Position numbers and translations under genes: made by a program | Assembly: GCA_001692895.1 (NCBI GenBank) | Contig: KV748283.1 | Coordinates: 62,001 to 126,000, forward strand | Length of the DNA: 64,000 nucleotides | Source of the DNA: Cenococcum geophilum 1.58 | Taxonomy: Eukaryota; Ascomycota; Dothideomycetes; Gloniales; Gloniaceae | Direction: 5' to 3' | The notes under the pieces: generated by a model | Seen by the model: only the letters and a program-made list of their open reading frames with translations | The model's database searches: none | What the model was told of the DNA's origin: nothing | In this document: positions 33,388 through 47,103 of the stretch, in pieces | How the letters are laid out: the number at the start of each line of letters is the position of its first letter | How positions within the stretch are numbered: position 1 is the first letter of the stretch

Positions 33388-33450
33388 GTTAGGTTGCGAT
33401 ATATCTATATATTATATACGTTTAGGGGTATATAGTATTCTAGTCCTAAA
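33388..33450. repeat. Fifth unit of the ~71-bp tandem array
   Basis: Continues the array of 31628-31910 immediately after the composite element. Confidence 0.8.
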
Positions 33451-33499
33451 TAGCTTACCGCTAGTAACTTTTACTAGTTATTGTTTACGTTTCTTATTT

Positions 33500-34768
33500 A
33501 AGTTATATATATAGTACTAGTATCTAGGGAATCCTTAAAGCTATTTAGCTATTAAGTAGTCTCCCCTAGAGCTTATTCAAGAAAGCCTTACCTTTTTTAG
33601 GTTTTGTCTTTTAAACCTAACCCTATAAAGCTACTTTCCATTAATATCTTTAAAAAAAATCTTACTATATTAAAGTAATCTAAAGTTAATATAAATACCA
33701 AAGCTATACTTACTATATTATTTAATTAATAGGCTAAGAAATAAGTAACTAGGCGAGATTTAAGAACTAGAAAAGTGTTATAAGAGTTAGTAAACAAGAA
33801 GACCTTTTTTAACTCCCTTATATACTTAATTATTACTTATAATCTTCTTTATATAATTATTAAGTGGCTAGAGTTTTAAGCCTTTTTATAAATCTATAAC
33901 TATATATTAATAGAAGAGGGCGGGCCCTTATATAAATCTTATAGAAGCGTGTCTATTTTAATTAATAAGACGTTTATAATCTAAAATGATTATATAAAGT
34001 TAAAGATCTACTTTACTATTAACTATTAGACGGCTTTAAATGAGATAGCTTACTAAGTAGTTATTACTTATTTTATAAACGAATTAAGCTAGCTATTAAA
34101 GGCTATAATTATATTTAGAGAGTATAAAGAGGTAAATAGAGGTAAATAGTAGGCTAAGGTAATAATAAAGGTAATTATAAAGTATAAGATTCTAAAGAGC
34201 TAGATCGATTACCTTACTAATAGGCTTTATTTCTTACCTTTACTACTATTAGTTTAGGTAATAACTACGGTGGTAATATAAGCTCTATTTAATTCTATAA
34301 AAGCACTTCCCTTCTTAGAATGCCGTATAGCACTAAATTTGCTATATTAGCTATATTATTAAACTTATAGCATAAGTTTTCCTATTTTATAAAGACGAAG
34401 AAGCTATTAAAGTAGTAATTTAGGTAGTAGAGGAACTTTAGTAAGAAGAGTAATACTTAAATATTTACTTTAAAGGAGAGGGTAATTAAAACAAAGCTAT
34501 TTAAGAGAAGTAGTAAGAGATTAGAGCCTTAGGTAAGATATATAATATCGCTATATAGTTAAGGCATTTAATAGAGCAATATTAAGCCTTTCTAGGGCTA
34601 GCCAAGAAGATACTAAAGTTAGTAATAGGGCTTAAGACTATAATTTAAGTCTTTCTAAATTTATAGTATAAAGAGATAAGAATTAATACTCTTAGTTGTG
34701 ATAAATAGGATATAATCTATTAGATAATTATAATCCTGCTAATATTTAAAGATATAATAAAGACCTTA
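33500..34768 (+). pseudogene. hAT transposase, N-terminal and central part (gene split in three)
   Basis: Plus-strand relic of a hAT-family transposase. The most telling region is 33960-34200: after a GGPLYKS(Y)RSVSILINKTF segment comes a block corresponding to the family's LWTSPN...VAHFVD (here ALNEIAYQVVITYFINELS) with REYKEVNRGKQ behind it. At 34330-34400 ALNLLYQLYY lies where CFGHILNLAAKAFLF is expected. Shortly before the LINE, ILLIFKDI matches the ILxPFKxIT segment. The gene continues at 40350-40976 and 47104-47390. It is heavily RIP-altered, with many stops, and the 5' end and TIR are not identified. Confidence 0.72.
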
Positions 34769-34799
34769 AGCCTTTATATACTACTAGAGTACGCATATT

Positions 34800-36640
34800 A
34801 TTTATTGTCTATAGGAGCTCTTGCTGCACCCAGCCCAAAAAGACCAAAACCAACTAAAAGAACCCTAAAAAACACCCAGAGAATCCCCCTGAGATGCATG
34901 CATCGCAGGGGAGGCACACGTTAAACGACGGTGGCTCGCACTCGCGCGCGACCGCTAGAACTACGCCTAGCAATGGCCCTCCATAATAAAGACGGGCGAA
35001 TACCACACCATAAAGCGGAAATATCTCTATTAAGAAGGCATCTAACAAAATATAAAGCCTATTAGACGCGTCTAGTATCTAGAATTACGGGGGAGTAACC
35101 GTTAGCTATAATAAACTAATGCAGCTAGTAGAATGGCTCCGCTAGTCTAGTAAATCTTAGGCGCCCCTTTAGCAAACCCTTAATTAAATCCTCTAATGGC
35201 TAAGCAAAATTAAAAATAAGTATAACTCCCCCTTACCGGCGAACCGCACCTAGGCCGCCGTAGCTACGCTTTTATAGCATAGGGAACTCACCCCCCTTAA
35301 GTTAATAACTGGGTATATAATTATAATATAACTAAACACGGAATAAGTAGAGGGGTTTAGGGGATAATTAGAAATAGAAGTCCTTATAAAGATACGCAAA
35401 GAGGTCTATAACGCTATTATAGTCCAACACCTTAAGAGCGGAGATATTAGAGTTACCCTAAAGGACTAATAGGTAAAGGAACGAGCTGTAAGGGCAGGGG
35501 ATAGGCTAGGAAAACGTATTAGTATAAAAGTACTCCGTAAGAATTACCTAGTTAAAGTCCTAGTGGTTCCTATAAGCCTTAGGGTAAAAAAGGAACGCTA
35601 GGTAGATAATACAGCAATTATATAGGAGATAGTAAGATAAACGGAACGCCTTATACCAGGATTTAAAATTACCCAAATCTAATAGCTTTAATAGGAAAAT
35701 GCAAACTAAGTATATAATAAGAACAACAAGAGGACATAAGGGTCGCTAAAGACTCGCTAGGAAGACGCCGGACGAACGCATAGCTCCCTTATCGTTAGTA
35801 TACATATACTAGGAATGCAAAAACTTCTTATCTAAAAAGGAATAATTATAAATGGCCTTATATACAATACAAGGCTCTATAACTACAGACTACGCCTAGA
35901 ATAATGCTATTACTGTATATAATAGGGACATACCTAATCTATATGCGTAGCATAGGTGTGCTGCGGCCACTGTGCAGGCCCCTATAATATAAGATACTGC
36001 TTAAATTAAAACTAAATAAAATGCGTAAACTGCTACCGAAGCATATATAAGGCGTAGGAGAGAGAAGACTGCATTAAATATAGGAGACGGAAGGTAAGGG
36101 CTTAACAGCTACGGGAATAACTGCACGCTAGGTTATATAAATGGAAATAATAGGCAATAAGCTAGGGGAACGCAGGTGCCTTTCTAGCGTTTCCTACCTT
36201 TAATATTAAAGGGCTAGGCTAGCTATCCCAAGCCTTAACAGGCTAGAAGCGACGCCGCGCGATATTACTAAACTAATTAGGGATATAAGGGTCATAGGGG
36301 ATATAAGGGAGAGGACGTCCCATAGGAAGACCCCTATAGATAGCGATAGTAGGCTTAAGACTAGGATAATTAAGAATTAGACTTAATGCGGTAAATATAA
36401 CATTCGCAGCCGACCTATAAAGGGTATATAGCCGACCAGTAAAAATAGGGGAAGAACTAGTAATAATAACAGATTTAGATATAGAAGCGTTAATAGGAAC
36501 ATAAAATACGGGAATGGAAAGCTCTATATAAAATAAGTAGTAACTAGGGTGTAGATATAAGAGATAGAAGCTTTAAATATTCTAGAGAAAGTAAAAACAG
36601 AAGAAGCGAGGAATAAAAGAGAGTTAAAGGACCCTCGCCG
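34800..36640 (+). pseudogene. LINE ORF1 (Gag-like, CCHC zinc knuckles)
   Basis: The N-terminal part is basic (SPKRPKPTKRTLKN near 34835-34880). The recognisable domain is a tandem of CCHC-type knuckles at about 35904-36060: CYYC...GHT..IC, then CCGHCAGPYNIRYC, then CVNCYRS, as in ORF1 proteins of Tad-clade LINEs that bind the element RNA. The stretch between has KVLRKNYLVKVLVVP near 35530-35570. Stops are of RIP type. The start codon is not certain. Confidence 0.72.
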
Positions 36641-39600
36641 GGGGTCCGCCACCTATCCATTATATAGTATAACTGCGGCAATATAAACCACCGCCTTATA
36701 AGGCCCCTACTAGATAGTCTAGACCTAGAGAAATACTATATCCTTACTATATAAGAGCCGTATTATAATACCTTTATATAATTAATATACTGCCCCTAAG
36801 GATTCTAGCTCCTATATAAACCAAAAGCAGCCACATATATATGCTTTATAATTAGTAAGGCTATCAGCCTATTCTTATAGTTATAGCAGGTAGTTAACCT
36901 AGATATTATAGTTATAATAATCTAAATATATAGGGGACCAGTACAAATTATTAATGTGTATAACCCTAGGGTTAAAGGGGTCCTATAAATAGAGAATATT
37001 ATATTGGCAATAAGCTTACTAGAAACCGAAGGTATAGAGTCTATCCTATTAGGAGATATAAACCTCTACCACCTACGGTAGGGGGGTATCTATATTGCTG
37101 CAGATTAATAATTAGAGTGCCTACTAAGAGCTATAGATATCTAGGGCCTTAAGCTAGCTACCCCCCTAGGAGCAATTATATGGTAATAAGGCACTACCAG
37201 AAGTATAATTAACCTTACATTTATGGACGAAGGCCTATATTAGAGACTTAAAAGGTACAACCCTAAAGAAGAATAGGCACTTACCCTAAACTATATCCCT
37301 ATCTAGATATAGCTAGACCTAGATACCAAAGCGCAACTAAATAGAAAAAGATACGCAATAAGGAAGCTTAAGATAGATAGTTTCTTTAATACAGTTAAAC
37401 AATAACTCTAAGACCTAGAAGAAATCTACCTAATACCAAATAAGCAAGGCTTATTGGCCACCCCTAAGGAAATTAACCGAAGACTAGAAAGGATCTAGGC
37501 AGCAATTAAAAATAGGCTAGAAGAGTACTACCCAATCTTAAAACCGGGCCCCTACGCGCGATACGCATAGTCTATATAATGCGCAGTTCTGGTTACCAGC
37601 TAATAATAAGTAAAAAGGAAATATATAAGCAGCTATAACCCTAAAGACAAGAGATAATACAAAGATATAAGAAACCAGCTAAAGAATACCCTAAAAAAAG
37701 AAGTAAGGAATAACTAGAGACGGTTTATAAACGAGTATACTTTTAACCTAAGCCTCCCCCATAATAAGGGCCTTTAGGCTATAGCAAAATGGGTAAAGAA
37801 AAAGGCAGGGCGCTTAGTAGAAGACCTATACCTACTACCCCTATAAAGAGCAAGAGAATTATAGGCCATAAATAACAACAATAAGAAGGCAAAGATCCTT
37901 ATAGAAAGGTTCTTCCCCTAACCAGCTCTAGCAGACCTTAGTAATATCACAGGCGAAACACCGGTGACTTACCTGCGGGTCAACAGCGACATAACAATAG
38001 AGGAAATGGCTAGAACCATTAGCCGCCTTTTAAACAATACAGCACTAGGACTAGATAGGATTTCAAATAAGGCCCTAAAAACCTGTGGGCCACTTATAGC
38101 ACCTTAGCTTATAGATATAGCTAGAGCATACTTTACTATAGGCTACTACCCACGACTTAGAAGATCTATAACGACAGTTATCCTACGAAAAGAAGGTAAA
38201 GCAGATTACTTAATCCCAGGAAGCTACCGCCCTATTGCCTTAAAAAACACCCTTAGCAAGATCTTAGAAAGGGTAATAGCGAAACATATAGCAGATACGG
38301 TAGAGGAACACGCCCTACTACCATAAAGCTAAATAGGGGCAAGAAAGAACCGCTCAACACTATTAGCACTTACGCTACTCGCTGCCACCATTAAATCTGC
38401 ATAGGCGATGCAAAAGGACTTCGTAGTATTAATGCTTAGCCTAGATATTAGTGGTGCCTACAACAATATACCCCATAAGCGTCTCCTATATATCCTTAGG
38501 GCAAAGGGCTTCTTAGAATAGATTATATAATTTATCTAAGGGTTTATAGGCTAGAAAGAAATATTACTAGTCTTTAGCGGATACTAGAGCCCCCCTATTA
38601 CAGTTACAACAGGAATACTACAAGGATTACCCCTCTCGCCTATACTCTTCCTTTTCTTTATAAGCAACCTACTTAACTCCTTTAAGAAAGGGGCGACCTA
38701 GGGGATAGGCTTTATTAACGACACAAACCTAATTATATACGGGCTAACAGCTGCAGAGAATTACAGAATACTAGAGAAAGCCTATAACACTTATATAGAA
38801 TGGGTAAGATATTATAAAGTCTAATTCTCACCAGAGAAATACCAGCTAATCTATTTTATAAGAAAACGCAACTAATCTACAGATCTTTAGTATATAATTC
38901 GCATTTAAGGCTTTAGGGGTTAACTAGTTTAGGGCCTAAGGGTACTAGGAGTATGGGTAAATAGCAAGCTCTGGTGGAGCGTATATATAGCGCAAGCGGC
39001 CTATAAAGGCCAAGCACAGTTCATCGCTTTATCTAGGATTGTTAATTCTATATAGGGTCCATACTTCCAGAGGTCACGCCTACTATATATAGCAGTTGTC
39101 TGGCCAACTATAACATATAGATCTAGTATTTGGGCCATTAAAGAAACTGAGAAGGGCCCCCTAAAATTACTCCTTAAACCACTTTAAAAGGTCTAAATAA
39201 CCTGCCTCTAGAGTATTACAGGCGGGTATAAGCGAACGGCTATAGCACTGCTTGAGAAGGAATCTAATATTCCCCCCCTACAGTTATATATTAAAGCCGC
39301 TGCAATATAAAGAACGCAAAATAAATATAACTCTAATGTTATAAAGTACATTAAGACACGCCTAAGTAAACTATAGAGGGACCCTAGGGTGCCCCGTAGG
39401 AGAATAAACCAATAACCCTAAAGTAGGGAAGAGATATTAGAGAAACAGGTAAAGAAAGCAGAAGAAGAATAATGTTGCTTTAGGGCCTAGGCCTATATAG
39501 AGGAGAAAGGGAGACGCGTAAGAGGTTAGCAAAGATAATAGTAAGATAGAGAAAGGAGCTAAAGTAGAATATATAAGAACGCCGGGAAACCATCTACTGT

Positions 39601-40240
39601 AATATAATACTGGTTAGACTAACGCTAAAGAGGTAAATAGGAGTTAAAGGTATAGAGGCTGACTTAGGCAAGATAAACCTAAGCTATAGCATAGTTAACG
39701 CTATAGGGGGTAAATACCTAAGAGCTCCGAGAAGGCCTAATAAAGGCAGAAAACATAATAGTAATACTCTTAAGAACAGGAATAATAGGACTAAAAGATT
39801 GGCTTTACTAGGTAGATGTCCTAGTAGGTAGCCTAAGATATAAATATGGCTGGCTAAGACAGACACTAAAACACGTAATACTGCTATACCCCCTACGCAC
39901 TAATTAAGAAATAATACTCTTAGTAGCTAGCACAGAGAACTATAATACACTGCTCTTAATATAAAAAGGCCTTAAGGTGGTTACCTAGTGGCTTATTAGT
40001 TAAAATATGCTAAATTAGTTCTAGGTTATAAGGGAAATGGTAATAGAAGGCAAGGGGGCAAGCAGCAGGTGCCCCCTAGTAACTCTATAGTAGTAGAGTA
40101 AAAGTTTGTAATACTAGCGCGTCCGTAGGCTTATTACGGCAGCAGTGGTTCCTAAGGAGGTTAAATAGTAAGGTAGTAGAGCACCACAGGCGACTTATAG
40201 GCGCTAAGTAGGCGAGTCCTAAAAGGCGGGGAGATGGATT
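36640..40240 (+). pseudogene. LINE ORF2 (endonuclease, reverse transcriptase)
   Basis: Exonuclease-endonuclease-phosphatase domain at about 36650-37330 (YNCGNINHRLIRPLL, ILTIQEPYYN, IESILLGDINLYHLR). Reverse transcriptase at about 37980-38900: ALGLDRISNKALK, PGSYRPIALKNTLSKILERV, NRSTLLALTLLAA, LSLDISGAYNNIPHKRLL, GILQGLPLSPILFLFFIS and FINDTNLIIYG. In the last of these the usual FxDD box has Asp-to-Asn. The C-terminal part (39700-39900) includes YGWLRQTLKHVILLYPL, the remnant of the CCHC motif after RNase H or linker. Stops are scattered (CAG/TGG-to-TAG, CAA-to-TAA), fewer in 37900-38900 than elsewhere, and one reading frame covers most of ORF2. Confidence 0.85.
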
Positions 40241-40349
40241 ACGGGGTTTTCTCATTTTTCTTAAATAGAGTTTTCTCCCTATATGTAAATAAGGAGTAGT
40301 CCGCGTAGGCCCAATAGGGATCCAAATCGGACGTTAAGCAATGAATTAT

Positions 40350-40976
40350 TATAATAAAGACCTTAGAAAGTAATTTAATAACTTTAGATAAGGTTCTTTA
40401 AAGTATAGATTTCCTTATTAAATACGTAAAAGAGATATAATAGGAGTACGTCTTTAACACTTACCTTTTAGTATCTCTTTTAACGATATAGTTTACTTTT
40501 AATAAGTACTCTACCTTAACTAATAAAAGACTAATATACGTAGCAGCCTAATTACTTAATCTAACGCTTTAACGGGCTTATTTTAATAAGAGCTAAAAGA
40601 TAATTAATAAGCGTTACTCTAATATAATTAAGTAATTAAAGCTACGTAAAAGCTATAGTAGAAGGAATATAAGTTTAAGCTAATTAGGGAAGTAGATTTA
40701 AATCTAGTTAAGAATATATATAAGAGGTAATAATATATAAGGGAGCTTAAGAGCTTATCTAACAATAATAAATTTAAACGATTTATTGCATTATAACCTG
40801 CCTCTAATATTTATAATACTACTTAACTTATCTTCTTATAGGCAAATCCTCTATAATTAATTACTGGCTCCTCCTTTACTTAGTAGCTTAAGCCCTTTTA
40901 GTAAAAGCTCTACCTAAGGCTCTTCTAAATAGGTATTAATATTCTTTTTATATTAGTAATGTTAGCTAAAGCAAAG
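40350..40976 (+). pseudogene. hAT transposase, C-terminal part 1 (between LINE and copia-1)
   Basis: Continuation of the hAT relic after the LINE. IIKTLESNLITLDKVLYSID follows directly from the target duplication, then FLIKYVKEIQQEYVF and FNKYSTLTNKRLIYVAAQLL, corresponding to the family's KLDxYYxLTDxSPxYVAAxxL. The tail runs to LVMLAKAK at 40976, where copia-1 inserted. Confidence 0.75.
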
Positions 40977-41142
40977 TGTCGGGAATGAGGCAAGCGGTCG
41001 TCACGTGACGCCGCGGCACTAGCGTGGCGAGGAGTCTTAAGCTCCTTACCCTTCCTCATTCTAATAAACAAGCTTTATTAACCAACATTACTGTAACCTA
41101 CTCGAGTAGTTATTATTGGTAAGTCACCCTATGTAACTAACA
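40977..41142 (+). repeat. 5' LTR of copia-1
   Basis: 166 bp, TGTCGGGAATGAGGCAAGCG to AACTAACA. It contains the GC-rich core GCCGCGGCACTAGCGTGGCG. Confidence 0.92.
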
Positions 41143-44100
41143 CTAATTAGTGGTTAAATATATAGTTAACTATAGAGTAGCTAGGTTTTTAAACAGAAGA
41201 GACAGTCTTGTATAGGGGTGCTATATACACTTATATGGAATAGATCCTAGTAATACTATGCTACCTTAAACTTGCGGAAAACTAGTAATAGAAGTATTAC
41301 TAAGTACTAGGAGATACTAAGTTGCGTCTATTATATAGAACAACTACGTTTATAAAGATTTAGTTAAGTACTTTAGGTTAGAAGTATTACTAAACCTAGG
41401 GTCCTAAGTCAACATCTAAAACGCGTTAAATAACTACCTTAATACCCTCTGTATACCTTTATAGACCGTAGGATTATAATTAATACCTAACTATACGTTA
41501 AACAACCTTTATTTTCCTTAATATTTTTATTAAAAATGCGTTAAATAACTACCTTAATACCCTCCGTGTACCTTCGTAGATTCTATTATAGCGTTAACCT
41601 ACCTAAAGAAATACGAGAAAGATATTAACCTAGAGATATAGAATACCGACATAACTAACCTTAAAGATATTAATTAGTAAGACTTAAACGGATTTCTATT
41701 ATACCGTATAGTATACTATAAAGACAGCGAATATAATAATACTATGCTATAGTACTATATAAGGGAGGGCTTTATTAAATAGATAAAGGGAATATAGACT
41801 CTTATAAAGAAAGATATTATATAAAACTTCTATAACTTTTTGCGGGAGTATAGAGTGTTTATACTAATAGATGGGGGTACTATTAGAGACAATATTTAGG
41901 AGCAGGTTATTAATGTAAAAGAAAAGCATAAATAGACTTAATAAAAGATTAAGCACTAACTACGCACTATAAGGAAGCTTAACTTATAATAGAATCTAAG
42001 TAATATACCTCTAGAGACAAATCTATCTTTACCTTTAACTCCTCTGTATCCAATTTAACCTATAACTTTAACGTTAGATACTATACCTTAATAAGAGCAG
42101 GCATAGGATCCCATTACTTCGCGATTTAATAACCTTTAAACTTTACTAACCAGACCTACGTCCCTACTGTAGCCTATAATGTAACTCCTACCTCCTCTAT
42201 CTTAATCTTAAATTGGGGGTAGTTTAAAATTACTTATAGAGCTTATAAAGCTCTACTTGGATTAAAAGAAGAAGTTTAGTGGGGAATTATATAATATTCT
42301 TAATTCGAAACTATATATCTTTTATAAATATTACTAGAAGGTAGAAATAGAGTCTAATTAATACCATAACGCCTATTCCGTTATGCTTAAGGGCTAAGCT
42401 AGTATCTTCTATTATAATTATTTGGCAGAAAAAGGATATAATTTTAACCGTATAATATATAAGTTAAGATACCATTTTAAAACAGAAGAGAATAAGTAGC
42501 AGTATATATTAGAATGGAGAGAGACTACCTTTTTAAGGATTATTGCTATAAACCCAGGTGTCCCCCAGATTAATTATCTTTAAAAGCTCTTTAATTAACT
42601 TTAGATAATTTAGCGTAGTTTATCTAAATTATATTAAAAGGATTTTAGCCTATATAATTAAGTTATTAGTGTATACTAAGGCGTTAAAGAATATAACCTT
42701 ACTCTCTTTAATCCTATAAATACTTATAAAGGAGTATATACTTAATTAAGATCTTTTATTAGCACCGCTCTACGCTCTTAAAAAGTATAGTAATTTAATG
42801 CCTAACTTTAACCTACTTCGATCGACCCGCCTAACTAATATAATTATAACTAGACTAATTAAATATATAATGGCCGTGGTAGGCAATATAGTAGAGGGTA
42901 TAATTAATAACTATAAGGTAAAGGTAGAGGTCCTTATGGAGGTTTATTTTAAAGTAATTACTAAAAAAAGTACTATGTTTATAAGAAACCGAATTGCTAG
43001 TTAACTAGGCATTTTCTTAATAAATAAAAGGAGGTATATAATAAGTTTCACCAAAGCATAAGAAACGTTGGAAATTATAAGGCTACTACGGCCTACTTTT
43101 AAAGCTTCTTAGTTTAATATAAAGGTATAGAAGATCTTAAGGGTAAGGTTAATAAGGCCGAATAGCTCCTTATAGATATAAAAATTAAGGACTACTTACC
43201 TAACTAATACTTTACTAAGTATAGTAAGGTAGATAGTATATAAACCGTCGCTGTTCTTAATAACTAATCTATACTCTATTCTATTATGAAGTTAGATATC
43301 TTTAATAAGCTAAAGGAGAGCTCTACGTTTTCCTTTAACGATAGATACTTAGTAAATATCTTCTATAGTATTATATTAGATACTAGAGCCACAGAAGTAT
43401 CTATAGTAGGAGAACCTTAAGTTCAAGCCCTTTAGCAGCTTAATAACTCTATTTAGATTAACTATTTAACGGCAGGCCAATATACGATTTGTTTTAGTAA
43501 GGGTACTATAATTTCTCTTAGCACAATTAGGGTCCAAACCCCCTTAGGGTGCATTACTTTCCACGTTATTCCCATAAATACTCCATTTTTATTTTATATC
43601 GGAGATATAGATAAATTAGGCGTTAAGCTTAACAACCTTAAGAATATACTTATATAGGGAGATAGTTAGGTACCTATTGTACGCAAGTAGGGTTACCCTT
43701 AGTTGCTCCTTTATTAACTAGAAAAGAGTATTACTTAGAGCTACTTAACTAAGTTAGAGTTACGTTAACTATACCATTAATTTAGCCACCTATCCGTTTA
43801 TTAATTACTTAGGGTTCTTTAGTAAATAGGTTATAAAGTTAAGGTTAAGGCAATTAAGTATCTTATAAAGTACTACTATTACTACTAAATAAACCAAAAG
43901 TCCCCTAGCCGATTTAAGTTTACCCTTAAAGATAACTACAACTTTAACTTCTATATTATTATTAACGTTATATACCTTAGCGGTAAGCTAGTACTCTAAG
44001 TTATTAACTTCTTAATCTCCTTCCAAGCCGCACGTTTCTTAAAGGATATATTAGCTAGAAACGCATAGGATACCCTATAATTATACTAGATTAATATCTA

Positions 44101-46587
44101 CCTAGGACCCCCTAATTAAATTATCTATAATATAAAAAAGAACTTCTTATCTATAGAGTTTTAATAATAGATAAAGGTAATAGTAATTAAGGTTAAGGAA
44201 GTTCCTATTAAGGTATATAATAGCGTTAGAAAAGTGGAGTAATATTATACGCTATTACGCCGCGTATATAAGATTATCTCTTTAGAACTAGAGAACGCTA
44301 GCGAAAAACTTACCTTATAAATAGCTATTAAAGCTATTAATAATTCCGCTAGCCTAGATAGACTTATACCCATATTACTAGTCTTTAGCGCCTACCCTTA
44401 AATAACTAACAATTCTCTACCGTCTCCCTTTATTATATAATAAGCTAAGGCTATTTATAAGGTAATAAAGGAGGTGTAACGTCTCTACGCTATATACTAG
44501 GTTAACAACGCACTAGAAATAAGAAATGGCCTAAATACCTTAACTATACTTAACCTACTACTTTAGTCTAAGGTACGCGTATAGCGTAAAAAGGGAGGAT
44601 ATTTAGGCCTATATTAACTTATTATAATTAATAGTTAAACTTATACTATTTAGATGCCTTACAGACCTACTTAATTCCGTTTAACTGTTATTAAGCCTTA
44701 TTATAAAGATAATAGTTTTAAGCCTTTGCAGGATGCTATAGAAGATACCCTAAAGAAGAGCCGCGATTAACGTGCTCTAAAAGGCGACTATAATTCTAAT
44801 ATAATTATAGTAGATATGCCGCAACTATAACGCGGTAAAGGTCGCCTAAAGGGATTATAAAATTGCTAACATCTTATTAATTTTAAAGAGCAATTCATTA
44901 CCGCTATTAAGAATGGAGTTAAGCTATTAATAGCCTTTATAACAGCTAAGGAAAAGGCTAACTTTAAACTCGCAAAATAGCTTTAAAAGAAAGGTTGTAT
45001 TATAACTTTAAGAGCTCCTTTCTAAGTATCTAGTAAGTAAGAGATTAATAGTCTTATTATAAGAGGAGTCTTTAAGTTTAAGAAGTATAACCCTACTAAG
45101 TTTAATAAAGTTCGTATCTTTAAGTTAAGAATGGTTAATAAGATTAAAGGTAAAGCTACTAACGCCCTATTTAAGAAATTAAGGCTTATTATCTAAGGTT
45201 ATAATAATAATAGTAAGGAGGTAATTTTTATGTAATTTCCTATAATTTAACGAGCTAGTTAGCAAGTTATTGTTGCGCTAGCTCCCTCCTTAATAAAAAA
45301 TAGAATGGCGGTTTATTTATAAAATATTACTTAAGCCTATACCTAATTAGAGATGCACCTTTAGCGCTTAATATTAGCATACCTTCCAGAGCAAATTTGC
45401 TACTAGTATCCTAAAGATATAATTATAGTTATGCTTAAGCCATTATATAGAATCGTAAAGGTAGGAATTTACTAGTAGGCTACCTATAGTAAGCACTATA
45501 AAGAGAAGCTTTTAATAACTACTTTTATATTCAACCCTTACTTCCTTATTATAACTATAAAAACTCTATTTAGAATCGTTGGCATATAAACTAATAATAT
45601 AATTATCTTAGGAAATAACTAGTTCTTAGCTCTTAAAGAAAATAAGCTAGTAAAGGTAAATCTTATAGCAAAGCCAAAGAAAAAGCTTAATTTAATAACA
45701 CTATTACTCTTTAATAGATATACCCTTTCCCTAAATAAGGATTCTATTACTTTACGCCAGAAGGGTTAAGGTAAGAAGATTAATATTATTAACGTTAATT
45801 CTCTAAAGTAAAGATATATAGAGTAACGCGCTTATAAAGCTTATATTACTTTTATTTATTAACCTAAGGCTTTATTTAATCTCTTTATTACTACTTAACA
45901 CTAGAAACTAACTAAGGATAACGTTCTTACCCTAAATAAGCGTCTTTCCTAGTAAATAAACTATCTTAATTAGGGACTACTTTATATACCTATTAATCTT
46001 CCTACCGCTAAGCTCTTTATATTTATTAATAGATTATTTATAAATAATAAAGATTTTAGCTTCTAGCTAGAATATAAGATTATTATCATAAATAAATCTA
46101 TTAAAGAGAATGACTTTATAATCTATAGTAATCTTATCTATTAGAGCTTAACTAAGAGTAAACGCGTTATTTAAAGCGTTTTAGCGTTAGAGATATATAG
46201 AATGGTTAGCAGAGTTAATATAGCAATTATAATTGGAACTACCTTAAAGATAATTATAGATCGACTCGAACTTCCTATTATCCCTATAATTATATGCACT
46301 AACTTATATTCCTTTTATAAGTATTTAGTTAAGCTTAGTACTATAAAGGAGAAGCGTATTATAATTAATATTATAGCACTTTAGCAATCCTATAAGCATT
46401 AAGAACTCTTTAAATTTTAATAAATTAATAGCTAAGATAACCTAGTAGATATAATAATAAAGGCGAACCTAAATAAGGCACTAGAGACGTTTATTAACAT
46501 AAATACTCTATATATATAAGTTAAAGGTTAGGTTAAAAGGGAGTCTTTAGAAATTTCTTAGTTACGTAAGGTCTTAAAATATCTAGG

Positions 46588-46610
46588 AACTTTAACCAGC
46601 GGTTAAAGTT
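46588..46610. repeat. 23-bp palindrome P1, copia-1 copy
   Basis: AACTTTAACCAGCGGTTAAA plus GTT. One centre mismatch relative to the gypsy-2 copy. Confidence 0.85.
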
Positions 46611-46697
46611 ATTTAATTAGTTAGATTCTCTTATTAAGACTTTTTTAAAGGGGGGAGTATAATATTCTGTAAACCCTAATTCCAACTAGCTAATTAG

Positions 46698-46724
46698 GAT
46701 TTTCCATCCCTAAGATAGAAAATT
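46698..46724 (+). repeat. 27-bp palindrome P2, copia-1 copy
   Basis: GATTTTCCATCCCTAAGATA and complementary arm, preceded by CTAATTAG and followed by GCTATTGGCTTGCTTATAAC. Confidence 0.85.
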
Positions 46725-46937
46725 GCTATTGGCTTGCTTATAACTAGCGCCTTAGCGGCCCTAATATAATATCCACCTATAACTCCTAAGTAAGAAAGCA
46801 CTACGTGCTAAGAGGCAAATTTTAGGATAGTAAGACTTATATTATAATGGCAATAGTAAGTAAGGAGGATTGATATTTGTTATGCTAGTTAAGCAGTATT
46901 TATATCTAGGTGGCAACTATAAAAGAAGAGTTGCTAG

Positions 46938-47103
46938 TGTTGGGAATGAGGCAAGCGGTCGTTACGTGACGCCGCGGCACTAGTGTGGCGAGGAGTCTTA
47001 AGCTCCTCGCCCTTCCTCATTTTAATAAACAAGCTTTATTAACCAACATCACTGTAACCTACTCGAGTAGTCGTTATTGGTAAGTCACCCTGTGTGACCA
47101 ATA
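46938..47103 (+). repeat. 3' LTR of copia-1
   Basis: 166 bp, TGTTGGGAATGAGGCAAGCG to GACCAATA. Same length as its partner. Confidence 0.92.

Larger units (their letters stand above)
34769..40349 (+). mobile_element. Tad-like LINE (non-LTR retrotransposon), near full length
   Basis: A 5.6 kb plus-strand LINE inserted in the hAT gene. Direct repeats TATAATAAAGACCTTA flank it (34753-34768 and 40350-40365), a 16-bp target duplication typical of LINEs. It encodes an ORF1 with zinc knuckles and an ORF2 with endonuclease, reverse transcriptase and a C-terminal Cys/His region. Its 5' 250 bp (about 34800-35050) is GC-rich and hardly RIP-altered. There is no long poly(A); the 3' end reads GCAATGAATTATTA. 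An internal 294-bp fragment of the same family lies at 61697-61990. Confidence 0.88.
40977..47103 (+). mobile_element. Ty1/copia retrotransposon (copia-1), complete with both LTRs
   Basis: A 6127-bp copia element with 166-bp LTRs and a 5-bp target duplication (CAAAG left, TAAAG right, differing by one C/T). The gag-like region is about 41590-42780; protease and integrase regions lie between about 43300 and 44700; the copia-type reverse transcriptase is about 44900-45800 and RNase H follows to about 46550. A 23-bp palindrome (46588), a purine run (~46640) and a 27-bp palindrome (46698) lie between pol and the 3' LTR. It is inserted in the hAT C-terminus. It is structurally whole but coding-dead, with dozens of breaks. 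The LTRs differ only by transitions. Confidence 0.92.

Noticed and set aside
34854-35048. Minus-strand 64-codon open frame
   Set aside because: Antisense to the GC-rich start of LINE ORF1; no independent signal.
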